In this document: piece by piece, positions 44,330-55,482 of the stretch
Position numbering within the stretch: the stretch's first letter is position 1
How the letters are laid out: each line of letters begins with the position of its first letter
DNA from: Thiomonas sp.
Lineage (GTDB): Bacteria; Pseudomonadota; Gammaproteobacteria; Burkholderiales; Burkholderiaceae_C
Assembly (NCBI GenBank): GCA_027311065.1
Contig: DAICZP010000113.1
Span: 27,791-91,790, forward strand
DNA: 64,000 nucleotides
Direction of reading: 5' to 3'
Program-made: the position numbers and the translations under genes
Notes under the pieces: generated by a model
Told to the model about the DNA's origin: nothing
What the model saw: the letters and a program-made list of their open reading frames with translations, nothing else
The model's database searches: none

Positions 44330-47300
44330 TCAAGCCGTCGGCAACGCGGCGTTGCGCACCCTCTCCGACAACCACCGCAACAAGCTGGATGCGGCGCGGT
44401 CACGCTCCTCGCCAGCAACGTCCGCGTGGCACTGTTCGTGCCATCGCAGGATGTCTTCATCCACGACGCCCATGGCAGCAAGAAACCGGGTCAGAGGGCA
44501 GCTTGCCGAATCCGATGGCGCGAGAACATGCATCGAGCGATCATGACCGGTACGCCAGTGATAGGCCAGCGCGCCAAGCCAGGTGCGCAGGTGCCCGTCG
44601 CGCAAGAGGTCGATGGGTCGCGCCCGCGTCCATGCGATGAACGCGTCGGCAGGCATGGGGCGAGCGAGGGCGTATCCCTGACCGTAGTCGGCGCCAAGAA
44701 TGCGGGCCGCCTCCACAAATCCATCGTCTTCCAGGCCCTCGACGACTGTCATCGGTGCAAACTCCTGGCCAATGCGTAGCAGCGTGCTGAGCAGGCGCAG
44801 CGTCTTGACGGGATCTTTCGGGAGTTCGCGCACCAGCGCCTGGTCGATTTTGACGGTGTTGATCGGAAGGGAGGCCAGGCGCATGAGGCTGCTGTAGCCG
44901 GCACCAAGATCATCCAGCGCGATGTTGACACCCAACGCGCTCAACGCGTGAATGGCCTCGCTCGCACGTGTCTGGTCGAGGTCCTCGCTCTCCAGGATTT
45001 CCAGCGTCAGATGCCGCGGCGCAACCTGCGAGCTGCGTAGCGCCCGTTCGACCCAGAGGGGGCAATCCGCATGCACCAGCGTGGATGGAGAGAGATTGAC
45101 CGACACTTCCATCTCGATGCCGGCATCGCGCCAGCCGTGGACGAGATCAAGCGCTTTGCCCAGTCCCTGCACAAAAAGTGCCTGAAGTTGCTTGACACCG
45201 AAAGCTGGGAGAAACGCCGCCGGGTTCGACACCTGCCCATCGGCGGCCTGCAACCTTGCCAGCGCTTCCACTTTTGTGACGGCACCACTTTGCAAGTGGA
45301 CGATCGGCTGCACCCAGATGCGCAGGCCGTCCGCATACAGCAGTTCGCGGTAACGACGCACCTCCGCCGGATCGATCGGCTGATAGTCGCGCGCGGTTGC
45401 GGCGAACAAGGCGTTGAGGCGATTGTGCAGCGCACCGAGCCACGATCGCGCCCAATCTGACGAGAACTGGTGCGGATAGGCGCCCAGCAGCATGAGAACG
45501 CTGTCTGTCTCGTCACCTCGGACGATGGGGATCGCAGCCGCGCTTCGCCAGCCGAATTCGGTCGCCAGCGGGTGCCAGCGCGCCAGATCCTGATCGAGCA
45601 TGTATGCGTCGACGATTTGAACGTCGCGACTGAACCAGCCGTTCGATACCGGGCCGCGCACCGGGGTGCCGGATCGGTTGAGATTTGGGTAGAGTTCGCG
45701 TGAACGCAGTGCTTCGGCAAGCGCGGGATAGTCCGATCCGGCACCCATTTCGTCGCGTAATTGGCCACGTTCGTCGGGACGAAAAACAATCGCGTACCGA
45801 ATTCCTCGAAGTTGCCCCAATTGCTTGACCATTGCCGGCAGGATGTCGACCCAGCGTGCCCCGCTGGATGGCTGCACCTCGAGTAGTTCCGAGTATTCCC
45901 GGATGGTTTTCTCGATTTCCGCGAGTTGCGTCTGGACGTCGAGTCGCAGCCTGGCCGTCGTGACGCGAAGGATGCGGTAGCGTTCGCGCGACGAGTACAT
46001 GGTGCTCTCGAATTTCGCTCGCAGCAAATCTTCGTAGAGCCCAAAGCTTTTTTCCATATTGGCACCAGACACGCCGACCAGCGCGTGAATTGCGCCGAGC
46101 GACTTTGCATTCTCGACCAGCGATTCAGCGGACGTTTCAGGGCTCAACAGGAACAGCAGATGATTGCTCTGGGCATCATGCAGGCGTTCGAATTCCGCCG
46201 GAGTCAGGCATCGCAGGACACGCGCGAGATCAGCTGATTTGGCAAGCTCCTCGTAGAACGTTTCAGAAAATGCCCTGGCGACCGCTTCAAGCATGTGGGC
46301 GTCCAGCGCCGTCAACAAGAGTCTCGCCTCGTCACTGAACGGGTCGAGTTTCAGTTCGCGAACGCTTTTCTCGGCAAGCATTGCGGTGGGTGCCGCGAGG
46401 CTCCACCATTGTTCACGGTCGACTTTGTGGGCCTTGCCGGCGTACATCGCGGCATCCGCCATGCGCAGCATGGCGTCCGGCTCGGTCGCGTGGTCCGGGT
46501 AGAGGGCGACGCCCATGGTCATGCTGATGCGGGCGCTGCGACCTTCACCGAGGTCGAACGGCGCCTGCACGGCGGCGTGCAGGCGGGCCAGCGCGATGTG
46601 CAGTTCGACGAGCGGCTGCTCGGCATCCAGATCTTCGAGCACAACCACGAATTCGTCTCCCCCCAGCCGCGCGATGAAGTCCGACTGGCGAAGGCGCGTA
46701 TGCAATGCTGCAGCAAGTTTCTTCAGAAGCGTATCCCCCGCAGGGTGACCGTAGCGGTCGTTCACCGGCTTGAAGTCATCCAGATCAAAGACGCCAACTG
46801 CCACCACCGTGTGATGGCGCTGGGCACGCGTCAATGCGACGGGCAGGTGCTCGCCGAGGGCGAGGCGGTTTGGAAGCCCGGTCAGCGGGTCGGTTCTGGC
46901 GCGCTGGCTTTCCTGTTTCTGGAGCCTGGCGAGGTCTGCCTTGAAGTCGAGTTCGTCGAGCCCGTGTCCGAGCAGCGCGCTGACTTGTTCGCATGCGTCA
47001 CGGCTGCTGTCGTCAAACCAGCCGGCTTGCTCGCAGGCATAGACCAGAACCCCCCAGGCGTGCCCGCCACGCTCCACGACGGCAGCGAGGATCGAGGCCC
47101 ATTGCAATCTTTGCAAATCCGCTGCGTACGGTGAACTCGCGTGCTCCGCCAGACTGTCCTGATAAACAATCGTTCCACGCGCGCGCCAGGCACGCGCGAT
47201 TGCGGACTTTTCATCCGTGACCGAAACATGAATATTGTCGAGAAACGACAGATCCAGACTGGAGGCGCTTGCCCGGCCGGAGAAGTGGAACAAGCCGTCG

Positions 47301-49624
47301 GCGCCAGGCACGCCAAGCCATACCGCCGTGAAGTCAGTTCCGGTCACGAGGCTGTTGCACAGGCGTGCAATCATTCCTGCTTCGGTCGAGCTGTGCAATA
47401 GCGACTGCGTGGCGGCGACGAGCGCACGATAGACCCCTTGCGCCCGTTGGACCCGTTGCGCCTGGGCTTCTCTGGCGGTGACGTCCGCATATGTCCAGAC
47501 CGATGTCGCACCGTCCGGGAGCAGCCGCGCGCGCAGGTCACAAACGCGCATGTCGGCGCCGGGCCCACGCACCCGCACGTTGGCAAGCTCGACACTTCCC
47601 GTGGCGTGCAAGGTCTCATACGCGGCGCCAACCCGCGCAAATTCGATGTCGTCGGCATACAGACTGCGTGTGGATTGCCCGATGCGCGGGGCGTCATCGT
47701 CCCCAAGCATGGCCAGCATGGCACTGTTCGCCGAGACGACGAGGCGATTGCGCGCAATCAGGATCCCTGACGTGGTGTTCTCCAGCAGTGCCTCCTGAAG
47801 TTCCAGGGCTTTGCGCCGCTCGCTGATGTCGCGCGATGCAGCGTAAAGGTAGGGCTGGCCATCGATCTCGATGCCTTTGGCGTTGATTTCGACGTCGAGG
47901 AGGTGGCCATCACGATGTCGGTGCCGCGTTTCAAAGATGTGACTTTCTCCCGCTTGAAGAACGTGGTCGTTGCGAAGCCTGATCGTTTCCCATGCATCAC
48001 TCGCATCCCAGTCGGTGACATGCAGACGGCCGATGGCGTCAGCGTCATAGCCGAGCATGGCCAGAAATGCCTGATTGGCCTCGATGAGAAGCCCGTGATG
48101 ATCGAGGATGTGGATGCCGTCGCTGGCGGTTTGCAGGATGGTGCGGTAGCGAAGTCGTTCCAGCTCGATTTCGCGCTGGCCACGCTTGCGTTCGGTCATG
48201 TCAAGACCGATGCTGACGAGGTACGCTGGCGAACCCAACGGATCCGTGAGCACGGTATTGGTCCAGGCGAAAAAGCGCTGCTTGCCGTCGGGGTCAACCC
48301 ATGCCTGCTCGTGGTTTTGGGGCAGGGCTCCAGACCGGAAGTCGTCAAACACCGACTGGATCTCGGAGCGCTGCGCAGCGGGCAGGAATTTTGCCCAGAA
48401 AAACGGGATGCTCCTTGCTTCCTCCAACGTGCAGCCGGTCAAGGACTCCGCTGCCTTGTTGAGGCGAACGACGCTGCCGTCCCGATCCAGCACAACTCCG
48501 ACGCCTCCCAGGCAGTCAAAGATCGCGGCACTGAACCGACGCTGCGCGTCCAGTTCTGCCGTCCGCTCATCAACCGCGCGTTCAATCGCCGCGACCCGCG
48601 AGGCGCGCTGACGGACGTAAAGCGCCCATAGCATGGCGGCAAACAAGCCCAGCATCCAAGCCGCCGTGCTTGCCGCGCGATGCGGGAGGAACGATCCTGG
48701 CGCAGGGGATGCTTCCACGGTCCATCGCCGTCCGCCAACGTCGATCACACCGCGAACCAGCGGTCCAATGGCTGCGGTTCTTGCCGCGTTTCCAACCGAT
48801 GTCGGTGTCCGGGGGTAGAGCAGATGATCGGCGCCGGATGCGCTGTCGTCCAGGATCCGAACAAGAATGCCGGCCGCGGCCGGAGGCGAGCGTCCGTTGA
48901 TCAGATCACTGATCCGGAACACCCCGAGCACGAAGCCGATGAGTCGGCCGTTGCGCTCTGCGGCGGTGACTGGCACGGTGCCGCCGCGATACACCGGCCT
49001 GAAGACAAGGAATCCCCCCTGATTGCTGGTCTCCTGAACGAGTGCGATGCGCGCCGTGGCGACCATCGAACCCGACAGCATGGCTTTCATCAACCCGGCC
49101 AGTCGTTGCGGATTCGACGCCAGGTCGAATCCGATCGCCTTGCGGTTGTCGTCCAGCGGGTTTGCAAAGAAGACCGGGTAATACGCGGTGCGATTTGCCT
49201 CCGGCACGAGGCGTCCACCCTCGTCGCGCTGGGTGATGCGAAACGCAGGGAATCCATTCTTGCGCGCCAAAGCCTCCCAGGCGGCGCGGTCCGCATTCGA
49301 GACACGCGGAATCCATTCCAAAGCCTGGATCGGTAGTTTTTGGGCGAGAAGGGCATTGGTGAAGCGCGTAAACTGACCGCTCGAGACCATGCCCGACGTA
49401 TCGTAAAGCGCTCCCAGAGATTGCAGGCTGGCCAGCGCGGATTCCACCCGCTCGCTCACGTGCGAGATTCTTTCCCTGGCAGCATCGCGGAATTGCACCT
49501 CCGCGCTTTGGTCCTCGTGCTTTCTGAGCAGGCCCGTCACGGCGAGGACCATCAGCGTCGCTGGAAGAAACGCCTTCAGCCAGGGCCAGAGGCCGTTCGA
49601 GGAGAGGTCAAACCTTTCTGGCAT
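44330..49624 (-). CDS. Very large membrane sensor with CHASE, PAS, GAF, GGDEF and EAL domains
   Basis: A 1764-residue dual c-di-GMP protein. Order: TM 15-33, CHASE-like periplasmic domain about 60-300, TM 320-337, three PAS-type modules (365-478, 494-600, 615-715), GAF 735-890, GGDEF 905-1075 with intact GGDEF at 988 and an I-site RQSD five residues before it, a helical globin-sensor-like region 1095-1205, a second GAF-like region 1240-1400 and EAL 1420-1670 (VEALARL, NLSPSTL, DDLGAGYSSL). A further 90-residue C-terminal region follows. Both output domains look catalytic, so the net direction depends on signals. The globin assignment is tentative. Confidence 0.9.
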   Translation of the reverse strand: MPERFDLSSNGLWPWLKAFLPATLMVLAVTGLLRKHEDQSAEVQFRDAARERISHVSERVESALASLQSLGALYDTSGMVSSGQFTRFTNALLAQKLPIQALEWIPRVSNADRAAWEALARKNGFPAFRITQRDEGGRLVPEANRTAYYPVFFANPLDDNRKAIGFDLASNPQRLAGLMKAMLSGSMVATARIALVQETSNQGGFLVFRPVYRGGTVPVTAAERNGRLIGFVLGVFRISDLINGRSPPAAAGILVRILDDSASGADHLLYPRTPTSVGNAARTAAIGPLVRGVIDVGGRRWTVEASPAPGSFLPHRAASTAAWMLGLFAAMLWALYVRQRASRVAAIERAVDERTAELDAQRRFSAAIFDCLGGVGVVLDRDGSVVRLNKAAESLTGCTLEEARSIPFFWAKFLPAAQRSEIQSVFDDFRSGALPQNHEQAWVDPDGKQRFFAWTNTVLTDPLGSPAYLVSIGLDMTERKRGQREIELERLRYRTILQTASDGIHILDHHGLLIEANQAFLAMLGYDADAIGRLHVTDWDASDAWETIRLRNDHVLQAGESHIFETRHRHRDGHLLDVEINAKGIEIDGQPYLYAASRDISERRKALELQEALLENTTSGILIARNRLVVSANSAMLAMLGDDDAPRIGQSTRSLYADDIEFARVGAAYETLHATGSVELANVRVRGPGADMRVCDLRARLLPDGATSVWTYADVTAREAQAQRVQRAQGVYRALVAATQSLLHSSTEAGMIARLCNSLVTGTDFTAVWLGVPGADGLFHFSGRASASSLDLSFLDNIHVSVTDEKSAIARAWRARGTIVYQDSLAEHASSPYAADLQRLQWASILAAVVERGGHAWGVLVYACEQAGWFDDSSRDACEQVSALLGHGLDELDFKADLARLQKQESQRARTDPLTGLPNRLALGEHLPVALTRAQRHHTVVAVGVFDLDDFKPVNDRYGHPAGDTLLKKLAAALHTRLRQSDFIARLGGDEFVVVLEDLDAEQPLVELHIALARLHAAVQAPFDLGEGRSARISMTMGVALYPDHATEPDAMLRMADAAMYAGKAHKVDREQWWSLAAPTAMLAEKSVRELKLDPFSDEARLLLTALDAHMLEAVARAFSETFYEELAKSADLARVLRCLTPAEFERLHDAQSNHLLFLLSPETSAESLVENAKSLGAIHALVGVSGANMEKSFGLYEDLLRAKFESTMYSSRERYRILRVTTARLRLDVQTQLAEIEKTIREYSELLEVQPSSGARWVDILPAMVKQLGQLRGIRYAIVFRPDERGQLRDEMGAGSDYPALAEALRSRELYPNLNRSGTPVRGPVSNGWFSRDVQIVDAYMLDQDLARWHPLATEFGWRSAAAIPIVRGDETDSVLMLLGAYPHQFSSDWARSWLGALHNRLNALFAATARDYQPIDPAEVRRYRELLYADGLRIWVQPIVHLQSGAVTKVEALARLQAADGQVSNPAAFLPAFGVKQLQALFVQGLGKALDLVHGWRDAGIEMEVSVNLSPSTLVHADCPLWVERALRSSQVAPRHLTLEILESEDLDQTRASEAIHALSALGVNIALDDLGAGYSSLMRLASLPINTVKIDQALVRELPKDPVKTLRLLSTLLRIGQEFAPMTVVEGLEDDGFVEAARILGADYGQGYALARPMPADAFIAWTRARPIDLLRDGHLRTWLGALAYHWRTGHDRSMHVLAPSDSASCPLTRFLAAMGVVDEDILRWHEQCHADVAGEERDRAASSLLRWLSERVRNAALPTA

Positions 49625-49856
49625 TCGTCATCACGTTCGGCAGCGCATGCCTCAAGCGTGGCCGGAGCGGATGGCATGCATTTTGCCGCCAGACGAGGCA
49701 TGCTGGCGATCGCTCGGCCTGCACTCGTATGCAGGAATTTGGTTAGTCTAACGTGGAACCAACCAGCTGCCGCCTGCCGCAGCGGTTTTGTCCGACAAAC
49801 GTAACAAACAGGCGCGCTGCGACCGGCTCCGCCAAGGTCGACGAGGAAGCATTCAT

Positions 49857-50519
49857 ATGAACCGCAATCCGCTTTCCATTGCCGGCGCCGCGCTCGGCAT
49901 GACCCTGGCGATCGCAGCGCTCAGCGCGTGCACCGTCGTGCATGCGGTCACGCGCCAGCAAGACCGCGCCTACGCGAGCGTTGCACCGGGAACCTACGTC
50001 ATCGATCCGCACCATTGCAGTGTGATCTTCAGCGTCGACCACCTCGGCTTTTCCGACTTCACAATGCGCTTCGACCGCGTCGCTGGCAGATTGGTCTGGC
50101 CCGCTGGTGGCATTGCCGACGCGATTGTGCGGGCGCATGTCGATACCTCCAGCATCGACACCAATGATCCGGCACTGGACGCTGCGCTGCGATCCGCGGC
50201 GATGCTCGACGCCGCGCGACGGCCGGCGATCGCTTGGTCGGCGTCGGGTTGGCGACCCACGGGGCGGAATCGCGGGGACCTGGCTGGCGTATTGAGGCTG
50301 GGTGGTCACAGCGAGCCGCTGGCGCTGCACGTGCGCTTCAACGGCCACGGCATCGACCCGCTGACAGGGGATGCGACCTTGGGATTTTCAGCGACGGGAA
50401 GTTTTTCGCGCGCCAAGCTCGGCTTGCAGGCCTGGCCCGGCTTCGTTGGCGACGTCGTGCGTCTGCGCATCGAGGCCGAGTTCGTGGCCGCGCCACGCCG
50501 CGCTCTTGCGCGTTCATGA
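49857..50519 (+). CDS. YceI-family lipoprotein
   Basis: A 220-residue exported YceI-type beta-barrel (lipocalin-like) protein, a family that binds isoprenoid-like lipids. The signal sequence ends in the lipobox LSAC (Cys24), so it is likely lipid-anchored. The opening GTYVIDPHHCSVIFSVDHLG and the later DPLTGDATLGFSATGSFSRAKLGL are family hallmarks. GAGGAAG precedes the ATG by 8 bases. It stands between the large sensor gene (divergent) and tRNA-Leu. Confidence 0.9.
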   Translation: MNRNPLSIAGAALGMTLAIAALSACTVVHAVTRQQDRAYASVAPGTYVIDPHHCSVIFSVDHLGFSDFTMRFDRVAGRLVWPAGGIADAIVRAHVDTSSIDTNDPALDAALRSAAMLDAARRPAIAWSASGWRPTGRNRGDLAGVLRLGGHSEPLALHVRFNGHGIDPLTGDATLGFSATGSFSRAKLGLQAWPGFVGDVVRLRIEAEFVAAPRRALARS

Positions 50520-50543
50520 AGCGCAAAGGCAAATCAGTGCCTC

Positions 50544-50630
50544 TGGTGCCGGGAGGGGGACTCGAACCCCCACAGTGTTTCCACCGGCGGATTTTGAGTC
50601 CGCTGCGTCTACCGATTCCGCCATCCCGGC
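50544..50630 (-). tRNA. tRNA-Leu (CAA)
   Basis: An 87-base class II tRNA on the minus strand. It starts GCCGGGATGG, ends TCCCGGCACCA with CCA encoded, has anticodon CAA in loop CTCAAAA and a long variable arm (GGTGGAAACACTG). It directly follows the 3' end of the YceI gene on the opposite strand; no duplicated 3' end was seen nearby. Confidence 0.96.
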
Positions 50631-50670
50631 CAAGCCCGCGATTATTCCACACTCCGGGCACCAACGGCGT

Positions 50671-53496
50671 TCAGCCGGTGTTGCGAAGGCCTGCCGCGAT
50701 GCCGTTGATGCTGAGGTGGATGCCGCGCTTGGTGCGCTCGTCGACCTGTCCGTCCCGGAACCGGCGCAGCAATTCGATCTGCAGATGGTTCAGTGGATCA
50801 ATGTAGGGAAATCGGGCATGGATCGATCGCGCGAGGGTAGGATTGGTCTCGAGAAAACCGGACCAGCCGGTAATGGTGTGCAGCGCTTGCACGCTGCGGT
50901 TCCACTCCGATTCAATCGCCTGAAAGACCTGCCGGCGCATACGGGCGTCGGGCACGAGTTGCGCGTAGTGTGACGCCACCGCGAGGTCGGTCTTGGATAG
51001 CACCATGTCCATATTCGACAGCAGGGCGCGGAAAAACGGCCAGTGACCGTGCATGCGCGCGAGCAGTTCCGCGCCATCCTCGGGACGTGCCTGAATAAAA
51101 GCATCCACCGCCGAGCCGAAGCCGAACCAGCCGGGAAGGGCGACACGGCATTGTCCCCAGGAAAAACTCCATGGAATCGCGCGCAGGTCGGCAATGTTTT
51201 GCGAGGCTTTGCGCGAGGCAGGGCGGCTGCCGATGTTCAGGCCGGCGATTTCGCTGATGGGCGTGGCGGCATAGAAATATTCGACAAACCGCGGATTGCC
51301 ATACACCAGTGCCCGATAGCTGTTCATCGCCACGTCGGAGAGTTCCGAGGCTGCCTCGAGAAACGCCGTCGGCACAGCGCTGCCCCCGCCGCGCCGCGGA
51401 GCATTCTCCGGCCGCAGTGGCAGCAGCGTCGCCTCCAGGGTTGCGGCAACCAGGGTTTCCAGATTGTGACGGCCGATTTCCGGGTTGGCGTACTTGCTGG
51501 CGATCACCTCGCCTTGCTCGGTGAGGCGGATGCTGCCACCCACGGTTCCGGCAGGCTGCGCAAGGATCGCCTCGAAGCTCGGGCCGCCGCCACGGCCCAC
51601 GCTACCGCCCCGACCGTGGAAAAGGCGCAGACGAATGCCATGGTCGACGTCGAAGCGTCCGAACAGCGCGGCAAGCGCAACCGATGCTTTGTGCAACTCC
51701 CAGTTCGATGTGATGTAGCCGCCGTCCTTGTTGCTGTCCGAATATCCCAGCATGATTTCCTGCAGGGATCCGGAGTCGCGCACCATGTCGGCGATGCCGG
51801 GCAGCGCGTACAGTCCGCGCATGATGGCAGGGGCGTTGCGCAGATCGTCGATGGTTTCGAACAAGGGAACGACCAGCAGCTCGGCATGGGCGCCCGGCTT
51901 GCCGAGGGTCCCGTGGAAAAGACCGCATTCCTTTTGCAGCACCAACGCCTCGAGCAGGTCGCTGACGCTTTCGGTGTGCGAAATGATGGTCTGGCGAATG
52001 GTGTCGGCGCCGAGCGTGCGGCGCGCCAGACGTGCCTGCTCGAACACCGCCAGCTCGGACCGGGTCCAGTCGGAGTAGTCTGCATCGGGTACGCGCAGCG
52101 GGCGCGGATCGCGCAGGATGTTGACCAGCAGCGCGATGCGGGCATCCTCGTCCAGCACCGAATAATCCGGACAGAGCGCGGCCGCGGCGAGCAGTTCTCG
52201 AACGACCTCCGCGTGTTTGTCGGAGCTTTGCCGCAGATCGATGGTCGCGAGGTGGAAGCCGAACACCTCGGCGGCACGGATCAGGGGATCGAGGCGCGGG
52301 CGCGCCAGCGCCTCCGCGTGGTGCTCCGCCAGCGAATCGCGTGCGGTGCGCAGATCATCGACGAACGACTCTGCGTCCGGATAAGGCGCGGCATGGCCCA
52401 GTTCGTGGCGCAGAACTTCGACATTGCAGTGCTGTCGCAGCGTGGCTGCGAGCCGTGCGTAAACGCCGATGAGGGCGCGTCGGTATGGTTCATCCTGGCG
52501 ATGCTCGGAGGCGTCGGGAGAATTTTCGGCCAGACGCAACAGCGCGGGGCTCGCGGACGCGAGCATCAGCGATACCGAGAGCTCGCCGCCGAGCGCATGG
52601 ACTTCGTTAAGGTAGTACTCCAACGCCGTACGCGATTGCTGGCGCAGAGCGTAGGCCAGGGTGTCGGCGGTCACGTTGGGGTTGCCGTCACGGTCGCCGC
52701 CGATCCAGTGGCCCATGCGAAAAAACGGACGCAGGCGCCACGGCGTGCCGTCAGTGCGCGGGAACAACTCGTCGAGGTCTTGTTCGAGATTGATGTAGAG
52801 GCGTGGGACCTCGCGAAAGAAGGTGCTGTCATAGTAGGACAGCGCGTTTTTCACTTCATCAGAGACGCGCAACTTGGTATAACGCAGCAGGCGCGTCTGC
52901 CAGAGCTGGGTGATGCGTGCCCCCAGTTCCGCATCGATGTCGCGCCGGCGGCGCGGGGGCTGCGGCTGGTCGCGACGTTCAAGCAGCCCGGCGATCACGC
53001 GCTCTGCATCGAGCAGACTCTTGCGCTGGACTTCGGTCGGATGGGCCGTGAGCACCGGGGAGATCAGCGCCTCGTTGAAGAAGGATTCCACCTGCGCTGC
53101 GTCGATTCCCGCCTTGCGCAGCGTCTCCAGCGCGGCACGCACGCTTCCCGCCGCCGGTTGTCCATGATCAAGTTCGAGGGCGTGTCGCCGGCGCAGCACG
53201 TGCCGATCCTCCGCGATATTGGCCAGAATCGAGAAATAGCTGAACGCGCGGATGACGCTCACCGCCTGGTCGCGCGACAGGCCCTGCAGCAACTTGTCCA
53301 GCGCGCGGCGCTGGCGTGCGTCGCCCTCGCGGTGAAAGCTCACCGCAAGTTGGCGCACCTTTTCCACGGTGTCGAACATTTCCGGGCCTTCCTGCTCCCG
53401 GATCACGTCGCCAAGCAGACGTCCGAGGAGGCGAATGTCGTCGAAAAGAGGCTTGTCGATACTGGTGGAAGTGGTGTTGACAGGACGGACGGCCAT
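50671..53496 (-). CDS. ppc: Phosphoenolpyruvate carboxylase
   Basis: Ppc carboxylates PEP to oxaloacetate, refilling the TCA cycle. The 941 residues match full-length bacterial enzymes. Catalytic segments include [16 protein letters not shown] (His), [25 protein letters not shown] and the C-terminal end RNTG. It is transcribed divergently from hemC with a 178-base intergenic region, a gene order common in Burkholderiales. The 903-residue antisense ORF is a codon shadow. Confidence 0.97.
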   Translation of the reverse strand: MAVRPVNTTSTSIDKPLFDDIRLLGRLLGDVIREQEGPEMFDTVEKVRQLAVSFHREGDARQRRALDKLLQGLSRDQAVSVIRAFSYFSILANIAEDRHVLRRRHALELDHGQPAAGSVRAALETLRKAGIDAAQVESFFNEALISPVLTAHPTEVQRKSLLDAERVIAGLLERRDQPQPPRRRRDIDAELGARITQLWQTRLLRYTKLRVSDEVKNALSYYDSTFFREVPRLYINLEQDLDELFPRTDGTPWRLRPFFRMGHWIGGDRDGNPNVTADTLAYALRQQSRTALEYYLNEVHALGGELSVSLMLASASPALLRLAENSPDASEHRQDEPYRRALIGVYARLAATLRQHCNVEVLRHELGHAAPYPDAESFVDDLRTARDSLAEHHAEALARPRLDPLIRAAEVFGFHLATIDLRQSSDKHAEVVRELLAAAALCPDYSVLDEDARIALLVNILRDPRPLRVPDADYSDWTRSELAVFEQARLARRTLGADTIRQTIISHTESVSDLLEALVLQKECGLFHGTLGKPGAHAELLVVPLFETIDDLRNAPAIMRGLYALPGIADMVRDSGSLQEIMLGYSDSNKDGGYITSNWELHKASVALAALFGRFDVDHGIRLRLFHGRGGSVGRGGGPSFEAILAQPAGTVGGSIRLTEQGEVIASKYANPEIGRHNLETLVAATLEATLLPLRPENAPRRGGGSAVPTAFLEAASELSDVAMNSYRALVYGNPRFVEYFYAATPISEIAGLNIGSRPASRKASQNIADLRAIPWSFSWGQCRVALPGWFGFGSAVDAFIQARPEDGAELLARMHGHWPFFRALLSNMDMVLSKTDLAVASHYAQLVPDARMRRQVFQAIESEWNRSVQALHTITGWSGFLETNPTLARSIHARFPYIDPLNHLQIELLRRFRDGQVDERTKRGIHLSINGIAAGLRNTG

Positions 53497-53674
53497 GGTG
53501 CACGTTGCGGGATGGGAATGGGAGCGGCTGCGTCAGACAGCCGCAAGAATCATGCTATCAGCGCGGTCAGCGCGCGCTCTTCGATTGTGCGATGCAGCAG
53601 GGTCTGGCGGCGCAGGATTTTGCTTGCGCGCGACTTTCGTCGATTGAATGTGGCGCCACTGCTACGATTTGACG

Positions 53675-54658
53675 ATGCATACCGATCAGCCTCCCGCGCG
53701 TGGCGCGGCCGTCACATCTTCCCCTCTGTCACGTCTTGTCATTGCGACGCGTGAGAGCCGGCTGGCGCTGTGGCAGGCCGAACACGTGCAGGGTTTGCTG
53801 CGCGCGCTGCATCCGGGCCGCGCTGTCGAGCTCAATGGCATGACCACCCGGGGTGATCAGATTCTTGATCAGACCTTGTCCAAGATCGGTGGCAAGGGCT
53901 TGTTCGTGAAAGAGCTTGAAACGGCTCTGGAGGTCGGTGATGCCGACCTCGCCGTGCACTCGCTCAAGGACGTTCCGATGGAATTGCCCGACGGTTTCGC
54001 GCTCGCGGTGGTCATGGAACGCGAGGACGCGCGCGACGCCTGGGTGTCGGAAAAAGCCGAACATTTTTCCGCGTTGCCGCGAGGTGCGGTGGTTGGAACA
54101 TCCAGCTTGCGCCGCGAGATGCAGATACGCGCCTTGCGCCCCGATCTGCGGGTGGTGCCATTGCGTGGCAACCTCGACACACGGCTGCGCAAGCTTGACG
54201 AGGGGCAGTATGACGGCATCGTGCTGGCGGCTGCGGGCTTGAAGCGACTGGGACTGCAGACGCGGATTCGCGCCCTGGTGTCCATCGATGAGCTCCTGCC
54301 CGCGGTGGGGCAGGCAGCGCTGGGAATCGAGATTCGTGCGGATCGTCCGGATGTCGAGGCAGCCTTGGCGCCCTTGCGTCATGCGCCGACGGCGTTGTGC
54401 ACATACGCCGAGCGCGCGCTGGCGCGGGCGCTGGGCGGCAGTTGCAGTACGCCGCTGGGTGCGCACGCGCACATCGAAGGTGCGCGGATGCATCTTCGAG
54501 CCATGCTCGGACGTCCGGATGGCAGTCGCATGCTCCGGGTGGACGTCGACAGTGTCGTGACGTCGGACGCCGACGCTGGCGCGCTCGGCCTCGAAGCAGC
54601 GGAGCGTCTGCGCGAACAGGGCGCTGACGTGCTGCTTGCGCAATTGCTCCAGGGCTGA
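53675..54658 (+). CDS. hemC: Hydroxymethylbilane synthase (porphobilinogen deaminase)
   Basis: HemC joins four porphobilinogens into hydroxymethylbilane for haem. The 327-residue frame includes [28 protein letters not shown] (catalytic Asp), [10 protein letters not shown] and the dipyrromethane-bearing Cys in [16 protein letters not shown] 53675 is chosen; the track start at 53648 adds nine residues. It is first of hemC-hemD-hemX-hemY and lies divergent to ppc. Confidence 0.97.
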   Translation: MHTDQPPARGAAVTSSPLSRLVIATRESRLALWQAEHVQGLLRALHPGRAVELNGMTTRGDQILDQTLSKIGGKGLFVKELETALEVGDADLAVHSLKDVPMELPDGFALAVVMEREDARDAWVSEKAEHFSALPRGAVVGTSSLRREMQIRALRPDLRVVPLRGNLDTRLRKLDEGQYDGIVLAAAGLKRLGLQTRIRALVSIDELLPAVGQAALGIEIRADRPDVEAALAPLRHAPTALCTYAERALARALGGSCSTPLGAHAHIEGARMHLRAMLGRPDGSRMLRVDVDSVVTSDADAGALGLEAAERLREQGADVLLAQLLQG

Positions 54659-54671
54659 CGGAGCGACCCGC

Positions 54672-55472
54672 ATGTCGGGCGTGGTGGTGACGCGCGCGGC
54701 CGAGGAGGTCGATGTCGATGATGCCCGTGACCGTGCCGTGCGCGAGGCCGGCATCGCCCTGCTCCACTTCCCGCTGATTCGTATCCTGCCACCCGGAGAT
54801 CCGCACGCGGCGCGCCGCGTGCTCGCGCATCTGGACACGTTCGACCTCGCCGTTCCCGTGAGCCCGGCGGCGGTGCGTGCCGTGTTCACATTGCTGCCGG
54901 GCGCGTGGCCGGCACACTGCACGCTGGGTCTGGTGGGTCCGGGTAGCCGCGCCGCAGCTGCGCGGGCGCTGACCGCGCACGGTCAGGGGGAGGCGATGCC
55001 CGCCATGGTGTCGGCGCCGACGGAGCAGGCGGATTCGGAAGGTCTGTGGCAGGCCTTGAATCGAGCGCGCCCCCAGGGATGGAATGGCACGCGCGTGCTG
55101 ATCCTGCGCGGTGGCACGGGGCGCGAGTGGCTGGCTGAACGCATGCAGGAGTGCGGGGCGCAAGTGCAGCGGCTCGCCGTGTATCGCCGCGAGGCTCCCG
55201 TGCCCGATGCACCGACCCTGGCGCGGTTGCGCGAAGTGCTGGAGCACCCCTCGGTGTGGTTGTTCAGCGCCTCGGAAGCGGTGCGAAATCTTGACGTCTT
55301 GCTGCATGCTGGCGGATTCGACAAGGTGAACGCACTGGCGCAGCGGCGCGCCTTGGCGACGCACCCGCGCATCGCGCAGGCCGCGCGCGCGATCGGATTC
55401 GGGCGCGTGGATGTGTGCGTGCCTGACGACGCGGCCATCGTCGACGTGTTGCGCGCAGGCGCGGCCGACTAG
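54672..55472 (+). CDS. hemD: Uroporphyrinogen-III synthase
   Basis: HemD closes and inverts hydroxymethylbilane to uroporphyrinogen III. Sequence conservation in this family is low; the supporting points are size (266 residues), the N-terminal VVVTRAAEEV segment, the internal VLILRGGTGREWLAERM and the strong hem operon context. It starts 13 bases after hemC and ends ten bases before hemX. Confidence 0.9.
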   Translation: MSGVVVTRAAEEVDVDDARDRAVREAGIALLHFPLIRILPPGDPHAARRVLAHLDTFDLAVPVSPAAVRAVFTLLPGAWPAHCTLGLVGPGSRAAAARALTAHGQGEAMPAMVSAPTEQADSEGLWQALNRARPQGWNGTRVLILRGGTGREWLAERMQECGAQVQRLAVYRREAPVPDAPTLARLREVLEHPSVWLFSASEAVRNLDVLLHAGGFDKVNALAQRRALATHPRIAQAARAIGFGRVDVCVPDDAAIVDVLRAGAAD

Positions 55473-55482
55473 AATCCACCGC

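Noticed and set aside
51043-53754. 903-residue plus-strand ORF opposite ppc
   Set aside because: Antisense shadow of ppc; Arg/Gly/Val-rich sequence without motifs.
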